A DNA stretch of 64,000 nucleotides from Tuctoria greenei (GCA_036927565.1 JAYESD010000010.1:39797298-39861297); one strand, 5' to 3'. Shown: positions 11,027 through 23,323, counted from the first letter of the stretch. The notes: generated by a model from the letters alone, not told the origin. Program-made: numbers and translations.

Positions 11027-13269
11027 ACATTGGGAATAGCATGCTCGAAAAGAGCCATTTTTGAAAATTTAGAAGTAGTCGAGTGAAGATTAGTCACTAT
11101 GCCCACATAAGGTCTATTATAATATTAGTTACTTAAGGTGGCAAAGCTAAAATATGTGTTATTATATTTTGTAATGACGCTTCAACGTCAGGTAAGAGGT
11201 AAGGTACGCCACCGCAAGCTGATCAATTGCGGTAAGCTCGCCATACAAGAAGTAGTACGATGATAGTCCCTCGTGGCTTGGCACGCGAGTTAATACGAGT
11301 CTATGAACCTTCTCATAGTTCTAGGAACATATGAAACGCTGCTCCCCGACGTGCTTGAGGCAAAAGCGAGGATACCCCATCGCGTAGTCAAAAACGCGAT
11401 ATTATGCAACTCTTGAACGTTAATTTTTCAAAGGACCATAAGCAACACTCACCATCAGCATGCCTCAACTTTTATGGGGAAATAAGTGGTATTTGTTGGG
11501 TTGATAAAATTTCCAACCGTGACGACCCATTCGCGCTCTACTCGGGTCCCCGCCGTGTGGTGTTCAAATGCAACCACGTTTCTCGAGACGTGTTCTCCTC
11601 GAGGATTACCTGTATGGAAACATACAGGGCGTTAGTTTCGATGACTGCTATATATATTGTGATTGTCTGTCATGCTTCCTATGTGCCTCGCCCTGTTGTG
11701 GTGCTACTTGTGTGAATTGTGAATCTGTCTTCTGCAGGTACACTAACCACGTTATAAGTAGCTCGAGTCGAAAATGTTTGCGAGTGAACATCATTAGTGC
11801 CACCGTTGAGATGCATGCCAGAGTACTAGCTTAGGATTTTTCTTTATTGAGGACATAGTATCATCATTGCATTCAAGTTTCATTGGGCACGTCGACAACG
11901 ATATCCATGCCGGAGGTGCAACTCGACAACAAGTAAAAATTCAACTTAGAGCTAAGCTTGAATTTGTAATCTCTATTTTTGGAGCGCTAGAACAGATTGC
12001 CAATGAATCATGTCATCATTGTCGTTGCCATGCACATGGTTGGAAAACTTGAGGAAGTCCTCCACATGTTTCATTTTCAGCTCCAAGGCAGATTTTAAGA
12101 TTTAAAACCTGAACATTCCAATTGAAACTAATCTGCCAAGTTCGAGAATGAAATTGTGAATCTGGCAGAAAATGGGCTAACTTTGGAATAGCATAACCCC
12201 CTATAGGGTTAACCACTATAGTTGTACCATACACCGATAGAAAGTTTTTATAGTCTTCTAAAACACTTTTGTTCAACTCCAGGACAGAACCCCCCTGTAA
12301 TTGAATGAAAATTTCAATTTTCCAAATCTGCCAAATATGGACAGAGACTGGACAGTTTTTGTATCTGTTTACTAGTTCTATCATATCTCTTAGTAGAGAA
12401 ATCGAATGGCTTCATGTAATACATTTTTTGGAAAGCTTATGGGATACTGACAATGTTGTAATTTTAAAGGTTTGGCAAATTTTTATGTTATTTATATGAA
12501 AAACTGTGTTCAAATCAGTCACATACAAAGGAGGTGCTGTCAAAATTTGCCAGGAAATCTGTCAACTTTGTCAACTTAGAAAAGCCATATCTCTTAAACG
12601 AAAAATGGTATGAAGGCAATATTTTATTGAAAACTATGAAGTATTCTACAACTTTAATTTTCACCTCAAGCGCAGATTCACAAGATAAATTTGTGTTATG
12701 ACCATTGGAGAAGGAACTGCTCCAAAGTCCGCAGAACATAAATGTGTCTCTGTACTCTTTAGTGTTTTGGTCATTACTTGCTCTACACAAGTTACTGAAG
12801 GTTGGGCGATACATTTGTGAACATCTTAAAAGTTATACTACAACTTTGTAGTTTGGAGTTTGGACACATTTTAATCGGAAATGTATACACAATATGGATC
12901 AAAGTGGGTACCTATAAGCGAGTTGCTGCTGAAAGTATCCAACATTGATGTTAACTTTAGAACTCCATATCTTTTGAAGCAGAACTGATATGCGGGCATG
13001 CAAATACTCGTTGGAAAGATATTGGAGTTAACTTTAACTTTGATATTCAACTTGAGTCATGTTTCTACTATTAACTTAATAAAATCGGTTTGAACGCAAA
13101 CTGGTCAGTTTTGACAGAAAGTGGATCAGTGGTGCGTAATTTAAAGGATAGGTGTAAACATGCATGTTGTTATACTTTCATGTTTACTTATCTTCACTTT
13201 ACTACAGAGATCCGGTTTTGACTCATTTCAAAATTTGTTTCTTGTAGTATGGTGTGTACGCAATCTCAT
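11027..13269 (+). other. Untranslated leader of D
   Basis: About 2.2 kb between PBS and gag with no credible coding frame. The first ~1.15 kb is repeated at 21618-22780, which shows it is element sequence. Nothing else was recognised. Confidence 0.75.
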
Positions 13270-14087
13270 ATGGAGATTGGAGGTTCTAGTCAAGGTGGAA
13301 ACGACTCGACTCCACCACAAACGCCACCGCCAACTGGAATGGAGGACATAATGGCGAAGATGGCTGAGTCTCTCCAAGCATAGGTACAACAGAGTATACA
13401 TCAAGAGCAACAACAGTGTGTACCTACTTCAAGCACATACTTGGATTTCTTGGCGTTACAATCGCCGGTCTTTTCAGAAGCGATCGATCCTTTGGAAGCA
13501 AGCAATTGGCTTCTTGTCATTGTATCCAAGCTTGGGTCGTTCCAGTGTGATGAGTATCAGAAGGCTTTCTTTGCCGCTCAACAACTGCATGGCTTCACTG
13601 GAGCCTGGTGGTCAGAATTTTTTGCCACTCGTCTTGAAGGACATCGTGTCACATGGACTAAATTTTGTGATGCATTTTGTGCTCTCTACATCTCGATGGG
13701 AATTACAAAAACATAGCATGAGGAATTCGTGGAATTAGAGCAAGGAGAGATGAGTGTGCATGAGTATTCCAAGGAATTCAATCATTTAGCGCAGTATGCA
13801 CCCGACTATGTGAGCACAGAGAAAATGAAGTGTTGTCAATTCTTCTGAGGCCTAAATGTTAAGATTCGTACTCAGCTAGCATTAGTCAAGCAAGATAATT
13901 ATGAAGAGTTGGTTAGTGAGGCTATTATACTGCATACAGCTGAACTCCGTTATCAAGCATACAAGAGGGAAGGGAGCACACCACCAATTGAAATTAGTGG
14001 TGTTCTTCAAAAATATCATTGCGTGCATATTTCACCATCCGATCAAGAAGTTAAATCCTTGGAGCGGTCATCTCCGGATTATGGTTG
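13270..14087 (+). pseudogene. gag of element D (multiple stops)
   Basis: Capsid protein of a Tekay/Del-type gypsy element. The start at 13270 opens MEIGGSSQGGNDSTPPQTPP, a Ser/Pro/Gln-rich arm, and MEDIMAKMAESLQA. The gag core follows: YLDFLALQSPVFSEAIDPLE, ASNWLLVIVSKL, the AAQQLHGFTGAWWSEFF helix pair, FCDAFCALYIS and EYSKEFNHLAQYAPDYVS. In-frame stops at SLQA/VQQ (TAG), after ITKT (TAG) and in QFF/GLNVK (TGA) fit single C-to-T or G-to-A changes. The CCHC knuckle expected before the protease is not recognisable. It is followed within about 150 bases by the protease frame. Confidence 0.85.
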
Positions 14088-14240
14088 ACCTTATCCATCT
14101 CAGAGGTTTTATTTACCTCAACCACAACCACAACTTATTTCTTGTGCAACCGCTCTTCAGCAATGTGCACCGGCTATTCGTTCACCTCAATTCATTGAAG
14201 ATCATAGAGGTGATGTGCGGCTGAACCAAGCGGCAGTCCG

Positions 14241-14975
14241 ATGCTTTTATATTCTGTCCTAAATGAGAATTTGGAGCAGCAAAAGAAGACAACTTCCAAG
14301 GCTGGAATTGTTAACTATATTTCGGTTGAAGATATTCCAGAAAAAGGACCCGTTCTAGCGGGCATGTTCACTCTTAATGACAAGCCTGCTATCATTCTAT
14401 TTGATTGTGGCACCACTAATAACCTCATTAGCAAATCATTTGTGCTCCAACATCAGCTTCCAACTACTACTACCAGAGTTCCCTACCTCATATGCTCTCC
14501 GGGAGGGAATATTTCAGCTAATGAAATTATTTTCAAAGCATCATTGCAACTAGGTGAAAAAGTGTATCTCACCACTCTCATTATTCTTGAAGGTCAAAGA
14601 ATTGATGTCATACTGAGAATAGCCTGGTTAAATCGCCATAGGACTATTCTTGACATCAGAGCCCGAATCATTCAACTGGATTCCCCACTTCACGGACCTC
14701 ATACTCTTTTTCTTGAAAGTCTCGTTCAAGAAAGTGCAGTCGCATATCATACTGAAATGGTCAACCTTCACGGACCTCATACTCTTCCTCTTGAAAGTCC
14801 CGTTCAAGAAAGTGCAGCTGCATATCATACTGAAATGGTCAAGCTTGAAGACATTCCAGAGGTCCCTGAAATCTTAGACGTGTTTCCAGATGATCTTTCG
14901 GGTATGCCGCCCGAACGTCATGTCGAGTTCAAGATTGAACTTGTTCCTAGAACCACGCCTATATCTCGAAGGTAG
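14241..14975 (+). pseudogene. Protease and protease-RT linker of element D
   Basis: Retroviral-type aspartic protease. The active-site loop reads LFDCGTTNNLIS (residues ~53-64 of this frame), so the usual D-S/T-G is D-C-G, with the catalytic Asp retained. The flap-distal GQRIDVILRIAWLNRHRTIL follows. The linker to reverse transcriptase holds a perfect-period 78-bp tandem duplication (14688-14765, 14766-14843) giving LHGPHTLFLESL and LHGPHTLPLESP units. The frame ends with FPDDLSGMPPERHVEF and PRTTPISRR, then a TAG; the next frame starts YRMTPNELAELK, so the stop cuts one continuous polyprotein. Confidence 0.85.
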
Positions 14976-14981
14976 TATAGA

Positions 14982-16230
14982 ATGACACCCAATGAACTAG
15001 CTGAATTAAAGGAGCATTTGAATGACCTTTTGGATAAAGGTTTTATTTGCCCAAGTTCATCACCTTGGGGCTGCTCCACATTGTTTGTAAAGAAGAAGGA
15101 TGAGACATTGAGGCTATGTGTTGATTATCGTCCGTTAAATATCGTGACAATCAAGAACAAGTATCCACTACCACGTATTGATATTCTATTCGATCAATTA
15201 GTGGGTGCTAAGGTATTCTCCAAAATGGATCTTTGGTCTGGTTATCACCAAATCAAGATTCGATCGGAAGATATACCAAAAACGGCATTCTCGACAAGAT
15301 ACAGACTATATGAGTACCTCGTCATGTCTTTTGGTCTCACCAACGCTCCGGCTAACTTTATGTACCTCATGAATTCGGTGTTCATGCCGGAGTTGGATAA
15401 ATTTGTCGTGGTCTTCATCGACGATATCTTGGTTTATTCTAAATCCGAGGAAGAGCAGGCGGACCATCTCCGTATCGTGCTGCAATAATTATGAGATCAT
15501 ATGTTGTATGCTAAATTCAGTACATGTGAGTTTTGGATCAACGAAGTGCCATTTCTTAGACACATTATTTCAGCAAAAGGTGTGGCGGTTGAGCCAAGCA
15601 AAATAGTACAAGTGCTGAAATGAAGTCTCTGACCTCCGTTCATGAAATCCGAAGTTTCTTGGGTTTAGCAGGCTATTATCAGAGATTCATTCCTCGCTTC
15701 TCCAAGATTGCTAAACTAATGATGGAGTTATTAAAGAAGAGCAGCAAGTATGTTTGGAGTGAAGCTTGTGAGCAAGCTTCCAAACATTAGTGAAGCATCT
15801 TACCACAACATCGGTATTTAGCTCAACCGGACACCACCAAACCATTCGATGTTTATTGTGATGCACCAAACATAGGTTTTGGATGTGTTCTTATGCAAGA
15901 TGGACATATGATTGTGTATGGATCATGTGAGCTCTGCAACCACGAGCAGCATTATCCTACTCATGATCTTGAGTTTGCTCCAGTGGTTCTCGCATTAAAA
16001 ATGTGGAGGCACTAGTTACATGGAGATTTAGTGCATCTCTACACTGACCATAAAAGCCTCAAGTACATATTCACTCAGAAGGACAGACATGAGGCGATGA
16101 AGACGGTTAGAGCTAATCAAGGACTATGAACTTGAGATTAACTATCATCTCGGCAAAGAGAATGTGGTTGCCGATCCACATAGTAGAAAGTCTCATGTTC
16201 ATAATTTAACCACTATGTTGATTGAAGAGA
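14982..16230 (+). pseudogene. Reverse transcriptase and RNase H of element D (frameshifted)
   Basis: RNA-dependent DNA polymerase of the gypsy polyprotein. Intact to about 15488: LLDKGFICPSSSPWGCSTLF, LRLCVDYRPLNIVTIKNKYP, KVFSKMDLWSGYHQIKI, MSFGLTNAPANFMYLMN, and the catalytic FIDDILVYSK at about 15414-15443. After 15488 it is broken by stops and shifts but continues as RT thumb and connection (SFLGLAGYYQRFIPRFSKIA-like, around 15650-15720). RNase H remains follow around 15840-16190 (CDAPNIGFGCVLMQDG, YTDHKSLKYIFTQ, ending near DYELEINYHLGKENVVADPH). No enzyme can be made. Confidence 0.85.
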
Positions 16231-16333
16231 ATGAACAAGTCTACGCTTGGTTCCATATGGTTCTTTGTATAATCTCGCTCTCATACCTACAATTTGAGAC
16301 GAGATTGTAGAAGCTCAGAAAATAGACAAAGGA

Positions 16334-17271
16334 ATGTCTAATATCCGTAGGAGGATTAATGAAGGTGAAAAATTATTTTCTGGAAACGAACAGGATACAT
16401 TATGGTTCAATGTCCGTATTGTAGTACCCCGAAATATGAAGTTGAGGAAGACGATATTGGATGAAGCACATTTGTCCAAGTATTCAATTCATCCGTGTAG
16501 TAACAAGATGTACCAGGATCTGAAAACTAAATTTTGGTGGACTAGAATGAAGAGAGAAATTGCAAAGAATGTATCTAAATGTGATACCTGCCAGAGAGTC
16601 AAAGCGAATCATATGAGGAAAGAGGGAACACTCCAACCGCTAAATGTTTTGGGATGGAAATGGGAGGACATCTGCATAGACATCATTATCGGACTACCTC
16701 TCACATTCCGGAAGCAAGACCCGATTTGGATGGTCGTGAATCGATTGACCAAATCAGCCCATTTCATTCCAGTGCATGCAAATTATCATGCCAAGAAATA
16801 TGTGGAGTTGTAGATTGCTCGCATACTATGTTTACACGGGGTTGCTTGCACTATTGTTTCTGATCAAGGATCTTTGTTTATTGCTCGTTTTTGGAAGCAA
16901 CTACATGAGTCATCAGAAACCAAGTTAATTTAAGTTGCGCATATCACCCTCAAACCGATGGTCAAACAAAGAGGGTAAATCAGATACTCGAAGACATGCT
17001 ACGATTGTGTCCCATTCATCATGGGAAAAATAGGGATGATCATTTACTGATGGCAAAATTCTCATACAACAACGGTTATGAGACAAGTAATTAAGATGCC
17101 ACCTTATGAGGCTCTCTACGGCCGAAAATGTCGCACACCACTTATTTGGTGTGAATCTGGCAAGAGGGTCATATTCGGGATTGATCTCATCAATCAAACT
17201 GAAGAGCGAGTTAAGGTTGTTCAAGCTAATCTTAAAGCCGCTCAATCTCGACAGAAGAGTTATTCAAATAA
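16334..17271 (+). pseudogene. Integrase zinc finger and core of element D (broken)
   Basis: DDE integrase of the gypsy polyprotein. The HHCC finger is complete: EAHLSKYSIHPCSNKMYQDL followed by KCDTCQRVKA. The core starts GWKWEDICIDIIIGLP (first catalytic Asp) and runs to HFIPVHANYH. A stop at 16811-16813 and later shifts break it, but the remaining core is visible to about 17270 (SDQGSLFIARFWK, YHPQTDGQT-like, MPPYEALYGRKCRTPLIW, QANLKAAQSRQKSY). The catalytic Glu region, around 16960-16975, is damaged (GQTKRVNQ, with Lys in place of Glu). Confidence 0.8.
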
Positions 17272-17329
17272 ATGACGTCGTCCCCTACACTTTGATATCG
17301 GAGATCACATATATCTTTGCTTTTCTACG

Positions 17330-17638
17330 ATGAGAGGTATTCATCGATTCAAAGTTAATGGAAAGCTCGCTCCCCGATTTATTGGTCCATTTGCTACAAC
17401 GAGAAAATGTGGACTAGTGGCCTATCGACTTGAGCTATCGGCGTTATTGTCGGGAATTCAAGACAGCTTCCATGTCTCCCAATTGAGGAAGTATCTAAAA
17501 ACTTCTACGGAGGCTCTCATGGAAGGTTTCAAAAACTTGAAGCCGGATCTCACGTACGTCGAGTATCAGATCTGGATCCTTGATGAAAAGACTCGTGACA
17601 CAAGAAATCGGAGGTTGCAGTTCTTTAAGGTGCTCTGA
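17330..17638 (+). pseudogene. Integrase C-terminus with chromodomain-like end, element D
   Basis: Continues integrase: RFKVNGKLAPRFIGPFATTR, CGLVAYRLELSALLSGIQDS and FHVSQLRKYLKT, the usual C-terminal fold of Tekay/Del elements. Then come DLTYVEYQIWILDEKTRDTR and NRRLQFFKVL, where a chromodomain begins. The remaining motif (KNHTSDEVTWIVEFFQ) lies just past a stop at 17636-17638. Chromodomains of this type are thought to steer integration to heterochromatin. The full motif would end near 17690. Confidence 0.8.
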
Positions 17639-17772
17639 AAGAACCACACCTCTGATGAGGTTACATGGATCGTGGAATTTTTTCAATCTCATTATACGAG
17701 TTGTTAGCATCATACCTCTTGTAAAATCATTCCCATATTGTTCCTCTTTTGTAATCCCGGGATGAGATTCTT

Positions 17773-17788
17773 TTAAGGAGGGGAGGAA
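17773..17788 (+). promoter_or_regulatory. Polypurine tract of element D
   Basis: AAGGAGGGGAGGAA sits directly against the 3' LTR start TATAAAATCCCAC (the canonical TG has become TA). It would prime plus-strand DNA synthesis. Confidence 0.8.
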
Positions 17789-20700
17789 TATAAAATCCCA
17801 CTTTTGAATGTTATGTAAATCAGTGCACTACCATAAGGAGCCAAAGATCAACACTTCAAATGAAAAATGAAACTTCAAATAAAAAAGCTAAATTTAAACC
17901 TAAACTTAGGTTTATTAATACAAGAATTTTATCAATGATGTTCAACCAAGTGGGTAAGTTCTGCCCTACATAAATATTTTGGAAATAGGGAGGTAATTCA
18001 ATTTAACTCATCAAAGAGGAAGTTAAAAATCCAAATTCAGACGGATTTAAAATCAGATTGCTTAACATGACAATCTGATTTGATAATTGAGTTCCTCATA
18101 GTTTAATTGGCCACTGTGCCAAGTTCTATCAATTTAGGAGTCTATTTGCAATTTATTTTGGCCATTGCAAAAAGGATAAGAGAGAAAGGTATGTGGGTCC
18201 CACTTGCCAGGATTGGCATGAGCATTCCTCTGTTTTCTTGTGCTTGGTACAGAGCAATGAAGCTTACCGCCTCACACGTCACACCCACGTGAAAACAGCT
18301 CGCCCCTATCACTTCCTCCCTGTGATATTTCCATGCTTCAGACACCTGCAAGGCTTCTCTTCTCGGCTCTATTTTTCCTTTGCTGCTTCTCGCGTGCTGC
18401 TTGCAGTTTTGGTTCAAGTTGCTGCTACAAGCGTCACCCGCCTCAGCTTCATCGGAGTCCGACATGCTCGGTGGCTCTGTTGCCCCATGTCCAATGAGCA
18501 CGCCAAGAGTGGGCCACCTCTCCCTCAAACTCGCCAACGTGTGCCACAGCTGCCTAGTGCTCATCAGTCCTCACCGTGTCGGGTTGCTTCATCTCCGTTC
18601 GAAGCAGCAGCGCCACAGCGTTTCTCTGTTGCATGGCCACAGTGAGCTCCCTTCCGTCCAACACAACACGCAACAAGGTTCTCCATACTCTATACGCGGT
18701 GCACTGGATTGAGAATTTTCGCATCGGCAAGTTCATGGAACATATGCCAATAATCTGTTAAATTCAAATTACACGTTTAATCTTTCACCGCTCTTATTAG
18801 GGAATATTTGCTAGACTTGCTTGTGAGTTCCTACATGCAAAAAGATTGAAGTTTCATCGAGTATTCAAGTCGGGAGCCCCATTTTTCCCGTTGCCGCAAG
18901 CAAACCCTAGGTCACCATCAATCATCCTATTTCAAACGTTTTCACCACGATTTCAATACAGAACTGTGATCTCCATCATTCCCTGGTACTGGGCGACGAA
19001 ATTACGAGTCAATTAGTGCTCTCCCTTGTGAGCCCAAGCTCGCCGAAAAATGGGGAAAACGCGGCCATTGTCGCTGGGTTTGCTATGATTGACGGTGGGC
19101 CAATTTGTGGCCACCATTGTGTTCGTCATCAACGTTTACGCCGGAGACACTTGCTGCGGCGAGGAGATGGCGCAAGGAGGGGCAAGGCCGGCGGGTGCCG
19201 CCGCCAGCCGCTATCCAGCGCCGCCCGACTCCCTGTCTTGATGTTGAAGACAACCTTCATGGTGGGCTCCACTATCAGAGAGAGGAAAGAAATTTGGGGC
19301 CCATCAGTATGCCTGAGAGTGAGAGAGAGGAAAACGATTAAGCTGGGCCCCTCCTGTCAGCCAGATTGGTTTAGAGCCGCTGGACCCAGTTGGTAAGTGG
19401 TGGAGTGGATTTTCCCATAAGAAAATATTTCCAGATTTTGACCAAACATTGAAAAATCATGGAGATTAATAGGAAACTAAAAAATGCCCGAACCAATTTT
19501 GTTGGACTCCTATTTACAAGTACTTTGCAATGGTGCAGGTTACATGGTATGAAAGTCCATGTGATTTGCTGAACAATTCAAATTCCAAATTCCTTTAGGA
19601 ATTAATTTCAGAAGATTCTTTCAATGAAAAATTCTCAAACTCGGCCAGAAGATTCCTCATATCAGGTAAATATTTAAGCTCTAGAAATATTTATTAAGTT
19701 AGGTCAATCAATGAATTTTGCTCAGCTTAGTGAAAATGCCAGAAAAACAACAGGAGCAGTTTTTAGAAAATGGCAGACCCCTGTAGAAAGCTCCAAAAGT
19801 TGTGAAACAAGTTTTGTTGGGTTCATGTTGATCAGCAATATCTATTTGTGCCATTTATTGATATGATAAGACCTATAGTTGTATCTGTAAATTCATGAAT
19901 AGTAAAAGCTTTGGGGAATTATTGTGACCAAAACCTAGCTGATAAAATTCTAAAATTCTTATCCTATAACTCTGAGCTAATCTCTGAGCCACTATAAAAA
20001 ACACAATAATAATTAACACTGACTTCATATAGAACCCGGTCTGTTGTGTCCATAGTACATGACACTATATTGATATATTTTGCATCCATTAGGCATATCA
20101 ATTAGACGAAGGACGCGACAAGGATCTGAAGGCTATTGACTTTGATTCCTATTGACAGTACAATTATATATCTCAAAGCAACAACAAGACAAGCCCCAGT
20201 TTGCAAGTTTTGCTTCTATCCACACTATATGAATTAGAGTTTGCATGTGCATTAGGTCTATATTGTTTGGAATACACTTGCATGGCCAAAGTGCCAGAGG
20301 GCATGGGTAGAATAGTACTTCGCGGTTCGAAGAGCTATGCTTCATGTTTAATGGAATGTTCAGTAGAACTCGAGTAGTTGGAATCTACTCGCGAGAATGG
20401 TCAGATTTTTATCAACCACAAGTCAAGTAGTTGAATTCTACTTGCGAGAGGAACTCGAGTAGAGAAGTCTACTCACGAAATGATACAATAATGTTCACTC
20501 TTAATGTGAGACGTGGTCAGGGGTTTGTGTAGGTTGGATCACACAAGGTTGTTCTCGGCCCGGCGGTGAGACAACGCTTGTGACCACATCGTGCCTAGGC
20601 CAGTAGGGTAAGGTGGGTGTTGGAGGGTGGATTGTAGCCCCGTCTGTATCGGTTAAGGACCGAGACGTGTGCTGCTCCACTGGACAAGTTTGGAGCTGTA

Positions 20701-21601
20701 CCGGATTGCTTATTATATGGGTCCTAGGAAATCGACGTAGCTTGTTAACCTTGACGTCGAGGCATACCCCACTGTCTCTAGTTGACTTACTTTCCGGGAC
20801 GGTAGGACCAGCTTGGCGTTCGTGTGTCTTGTGAAAGGTTTCTGTATACTACTGGTATTGAAGTACTGGGTGGTTCCGAAAGTGTGTATGTGTCAAGCAA
20901 GTCAGGTGATAATTGATTTGAATCACTGTCCCTTGCGATTAATGAGTACAGCTTGTTCACTGCGTCGTGGCGTAGTAAGAATGAGTAGTTGGAATAATAT
21001 GAATATGCTAAAATAATTATTATATTGTATTGCAACCTTGCATGTATTAGAGATAGCGCAAATTAAATTTCTGCTTTATGAAACCTTTAACTTGCTGCTA
21101 AAAGATGAAAGCTAAGGATGAACATGAAGGTTACTTTATTTACGCGAATTCAGCTTTCCTATGTTAAAGTCTCTGCATGTAGAGTTTCATGTAATAGGTG
21201 AGACGGTTAAGTCTTGTTGAGCCATCGTGCTAACTGTTGCATCATTGTTGTTTTGCACGTAATATCGTATGTTGGAAGGTTTTCTTGGGCAGCACCCTAT
21301 TCGAGTTGCATTGCCATTTGAAAGCCCTAGGCACCGCTGTTAGTCTTCTTGCTGCTAGTGGAAGGCATCCTAGGGCTGGATGGCTTCCCTTCTGCTTAGC
21401 TACATTGAGAGTATGAGTTATGTATATTCCGCTGCAAGATCTTCCGCTGTTGTATTTGTTTTTGATGTAAAATGAGAAAAAGATGTAATATTGTCACTTA
21501 TGTTATGTAATTTGATATCTTTTCTATGTGTGCTATTGGGTGTCCCACAACATGGCACCACCCATTGCGATTCCTAGAATGTCGCGACACTGGTCCTCAC
21601 A
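17789..21601 (+). repeat. 3' LTR of element D (3.8 kb)
   Basis: It opens TATAAAATCCCAC and ends GGTCCTCACA, collinear with E and with both 5' LTR remnants. The hairpin triplet recurs at about 20365-20480. It is unusual in being followed by a PBS and leader rather than by host sequence. Short ORFs around 18142-18760 and 19016-19396 are GC-rich U3/R sequence without recognisable protein motifs. The region around 18180-18700, where base composition rises, probably holds the promoter. Confidence 0.85.
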
Positions 21602-22780
21602 GTCTGGTATCAGAGCCGCATTGGGAATAGCACGCTCAAAAAGAGCCTATTTTTGGAAACTTAGAAGTAGTCGAGTGAGGATTAGTCACTATGCTTAAAT
21701 AAGGTCTATTATAATATTAGTTACTTAAGGTAGCAAAGCTAACATTGTGTTATTATATTCTGTAACAACGCTCCGACGTCAGGTAGGTATGTCACCGCAA
21801 GCGGATCAATTGCGGTAAGCTCGCCGTACGAGAGGTAGTACGATGATTGCCCCTGATGGCTTGGCACGAGAGTTAATACGAGTCTCTGAACCTTCTCATT
21901 GTTCTAGGAACATATGAAATGATGCTCCCCCGCGTGCTTCAAGCAAAAGCGAGGATACCCCATCGCGTGGTCAAAAACAAGATAGTATGCAACTCTTGAA
22001 CGTTTGCCATTGGCGCGCCTCGGCTTTTATGGGATAGTAGGTGGTATCTGTTGGGTTGATAAAACTCCTAACTGTGACGACCCGTTCGCGCTCTATCGAA
22101 TCCCCTATCTTGTGGTGTTGAAACACGACCACGTTTCTTGAGATGTGTTCTCCTCGAGGACGGCCTTTATGGAAACATATAGGACATTAGTTTCAATGAC
22201 TGCTATATATATTGTGTCTGCCTGTCATGTTGTCTACATGGCCTCGCCGTGTTGTGGCGCTACTTGTGTGAATTATGAATGTGTGTCTTCTGCAGGTACA
22301 CCAACCTCGTTATAAGTAGCACGAGTTAAAAACGTTTATGAGTAACGTCATTAGTGCCACCGTTGAGACGTATGTCCGAATACTGACTTAGGATTTTTCT
22401 GTGGTGAGGACGTAGTACCGTCATTGCATTCGAGTTTCATCGGCCACATCGACGACGATATCCGTGCCGGAGCTGCAACTTGACAACAAGTAAAAATTGT
22501 CAACTTAGGACTAAGTTTGAATTATTAATCTCTGTTTTTGGAGCGTTAGAACAGACTGCCAATGAATCAAGTGATCACTGTCGTTGCCGTGCACATGGTT
22601 GGGAAACTTGAGGAAGTCCTCCCATGTTTCGTTTTCAGATCCAAGGTAGATTGCAAGATTTAAAACCTGAAAATTCCATTTGAAACTAATCTGCCAAGTT
22701 CCAGATTCAAACTGTGAATTTGGTAGAAAATGGGCTAACTTTGGAATGGCATAACTTTGGAATCTGGCAGAAAATTGGCT
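21602..22780 (+). mobile_element. D2: second Tekay leader fragment chained to the D 3' LTR
   Basis: PBS TGGTATCAGAGCC at 21605-21617, then about 1.15 kb matching 11027-12200 of D (for example the runs around ggtttaaatc-like and aatgggctaactttggaat sequence). It stops abruptly at about 22780, where Athila-like protease begins. No coding frame. It shows that two Tekay internal regions share one LTR here. Confidence 0.8.
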
Positions 22781-22792
22781 AAAGGACCTAGG

Positions 22793-23323
22793 ATATCCCA
22801 CTATATCCTGCTTAATTGGGACACAACGCTTTGACAAGGCACTTTGTGACCTTGGTTCAAGTGTTAGTGTCATGCCAAAGGTGGTTTTAGACAAGCTCCA
22901 CATCACCACATTGTCTCCAACGCCAATGCAACTTCAGCTGGCTGATTCATCGGTCCGCTACCCCACGAGTATCACCAAAGATGTTTTGGTGAGAATCTGG
23001 AATTGCTTCATACCTTGGACTTTATGGTGCTCGACATGGAGGTCGAAAAAGAAACTCTGCTCATTCTTGGGCGCCCTTTCCTTAGCACCGTTGATGCTCA
23101 CATCGATGTGGGAGCCGGAGAAATCTCCTTCCATATCAATGGCAAGGAGGAAAAGTTTGACTTTTGACCAAGGAAGGAGCAATGCTCTATGATCCAGATT
23201 AAGTTTGGCTCGAATGTCAAACACATCAAGGAGGTCGAAGTGACACCACCTCAAGTGGACACCCTCATTGCATTTATTTGGAAATTAATTTATGTGGAGA
23301 CTCCATCTTCTCGCCCACGCTGA
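22793..23323 (+). pseudogene. Athila-like aspartic protease fragment of element C
   Basis: End of a gag-protease polyprotein. The first frame runs through FDKALCDLGSSVSVMPKVVL (catalytic D-L-G), then LQLADSSVRYPTSITKDVLV. After one frameshift near 23015 come LILGRPFLSTVDAHIDVGAG, EISFHINGKEEKFDF and VEVTPPQVDTLIAFIWKLIY, ending SSRPR and a TGA. The DLGASV-type loop with LGRPFL is typical of Athila-like proteases. The gag part upstream is missing because D2 begins there. The stop right after the protease, with no RT frame downstream, is notable. Confidence 0.8.

Larger units (their letters stand above)
5669..21601 (+). mobile_element. Element D: Tekay/Del chromovirus (Ty3/gypsy), 5' LTR truncated
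   Basis: Order on the plus strand: 5' LTR remnant (split by solo LTR E), tRNA-Met PBS, 2.2-kb leader, gag, protease, reverse transcriptase, RNase H, integrase with a chromodomain-like end, purine tract, and complete 3' LTR of 3.8 kb. Domain order (integrase after RNase H) shows Ty3/gypsy. Very long LTRs starting TGTAAAATCCC, the SQLRKYLKT and DLTYVEYQ segments after integrase, and a purine tract directly after the stop point to the Tekay/Del clade. Many in-frame stops and shifts show it is old. A1 removed about the first 2.5 kb of the 5' LTR. Confidence 0.85.

Noticed and set aside
18142..18761. Cluster of ORFs of 60-150 codons in the D 3' LTR
   Set aside because: They have no recognisable domain and overlap each other in several frames, as expected of GC-rich LTR sequence.
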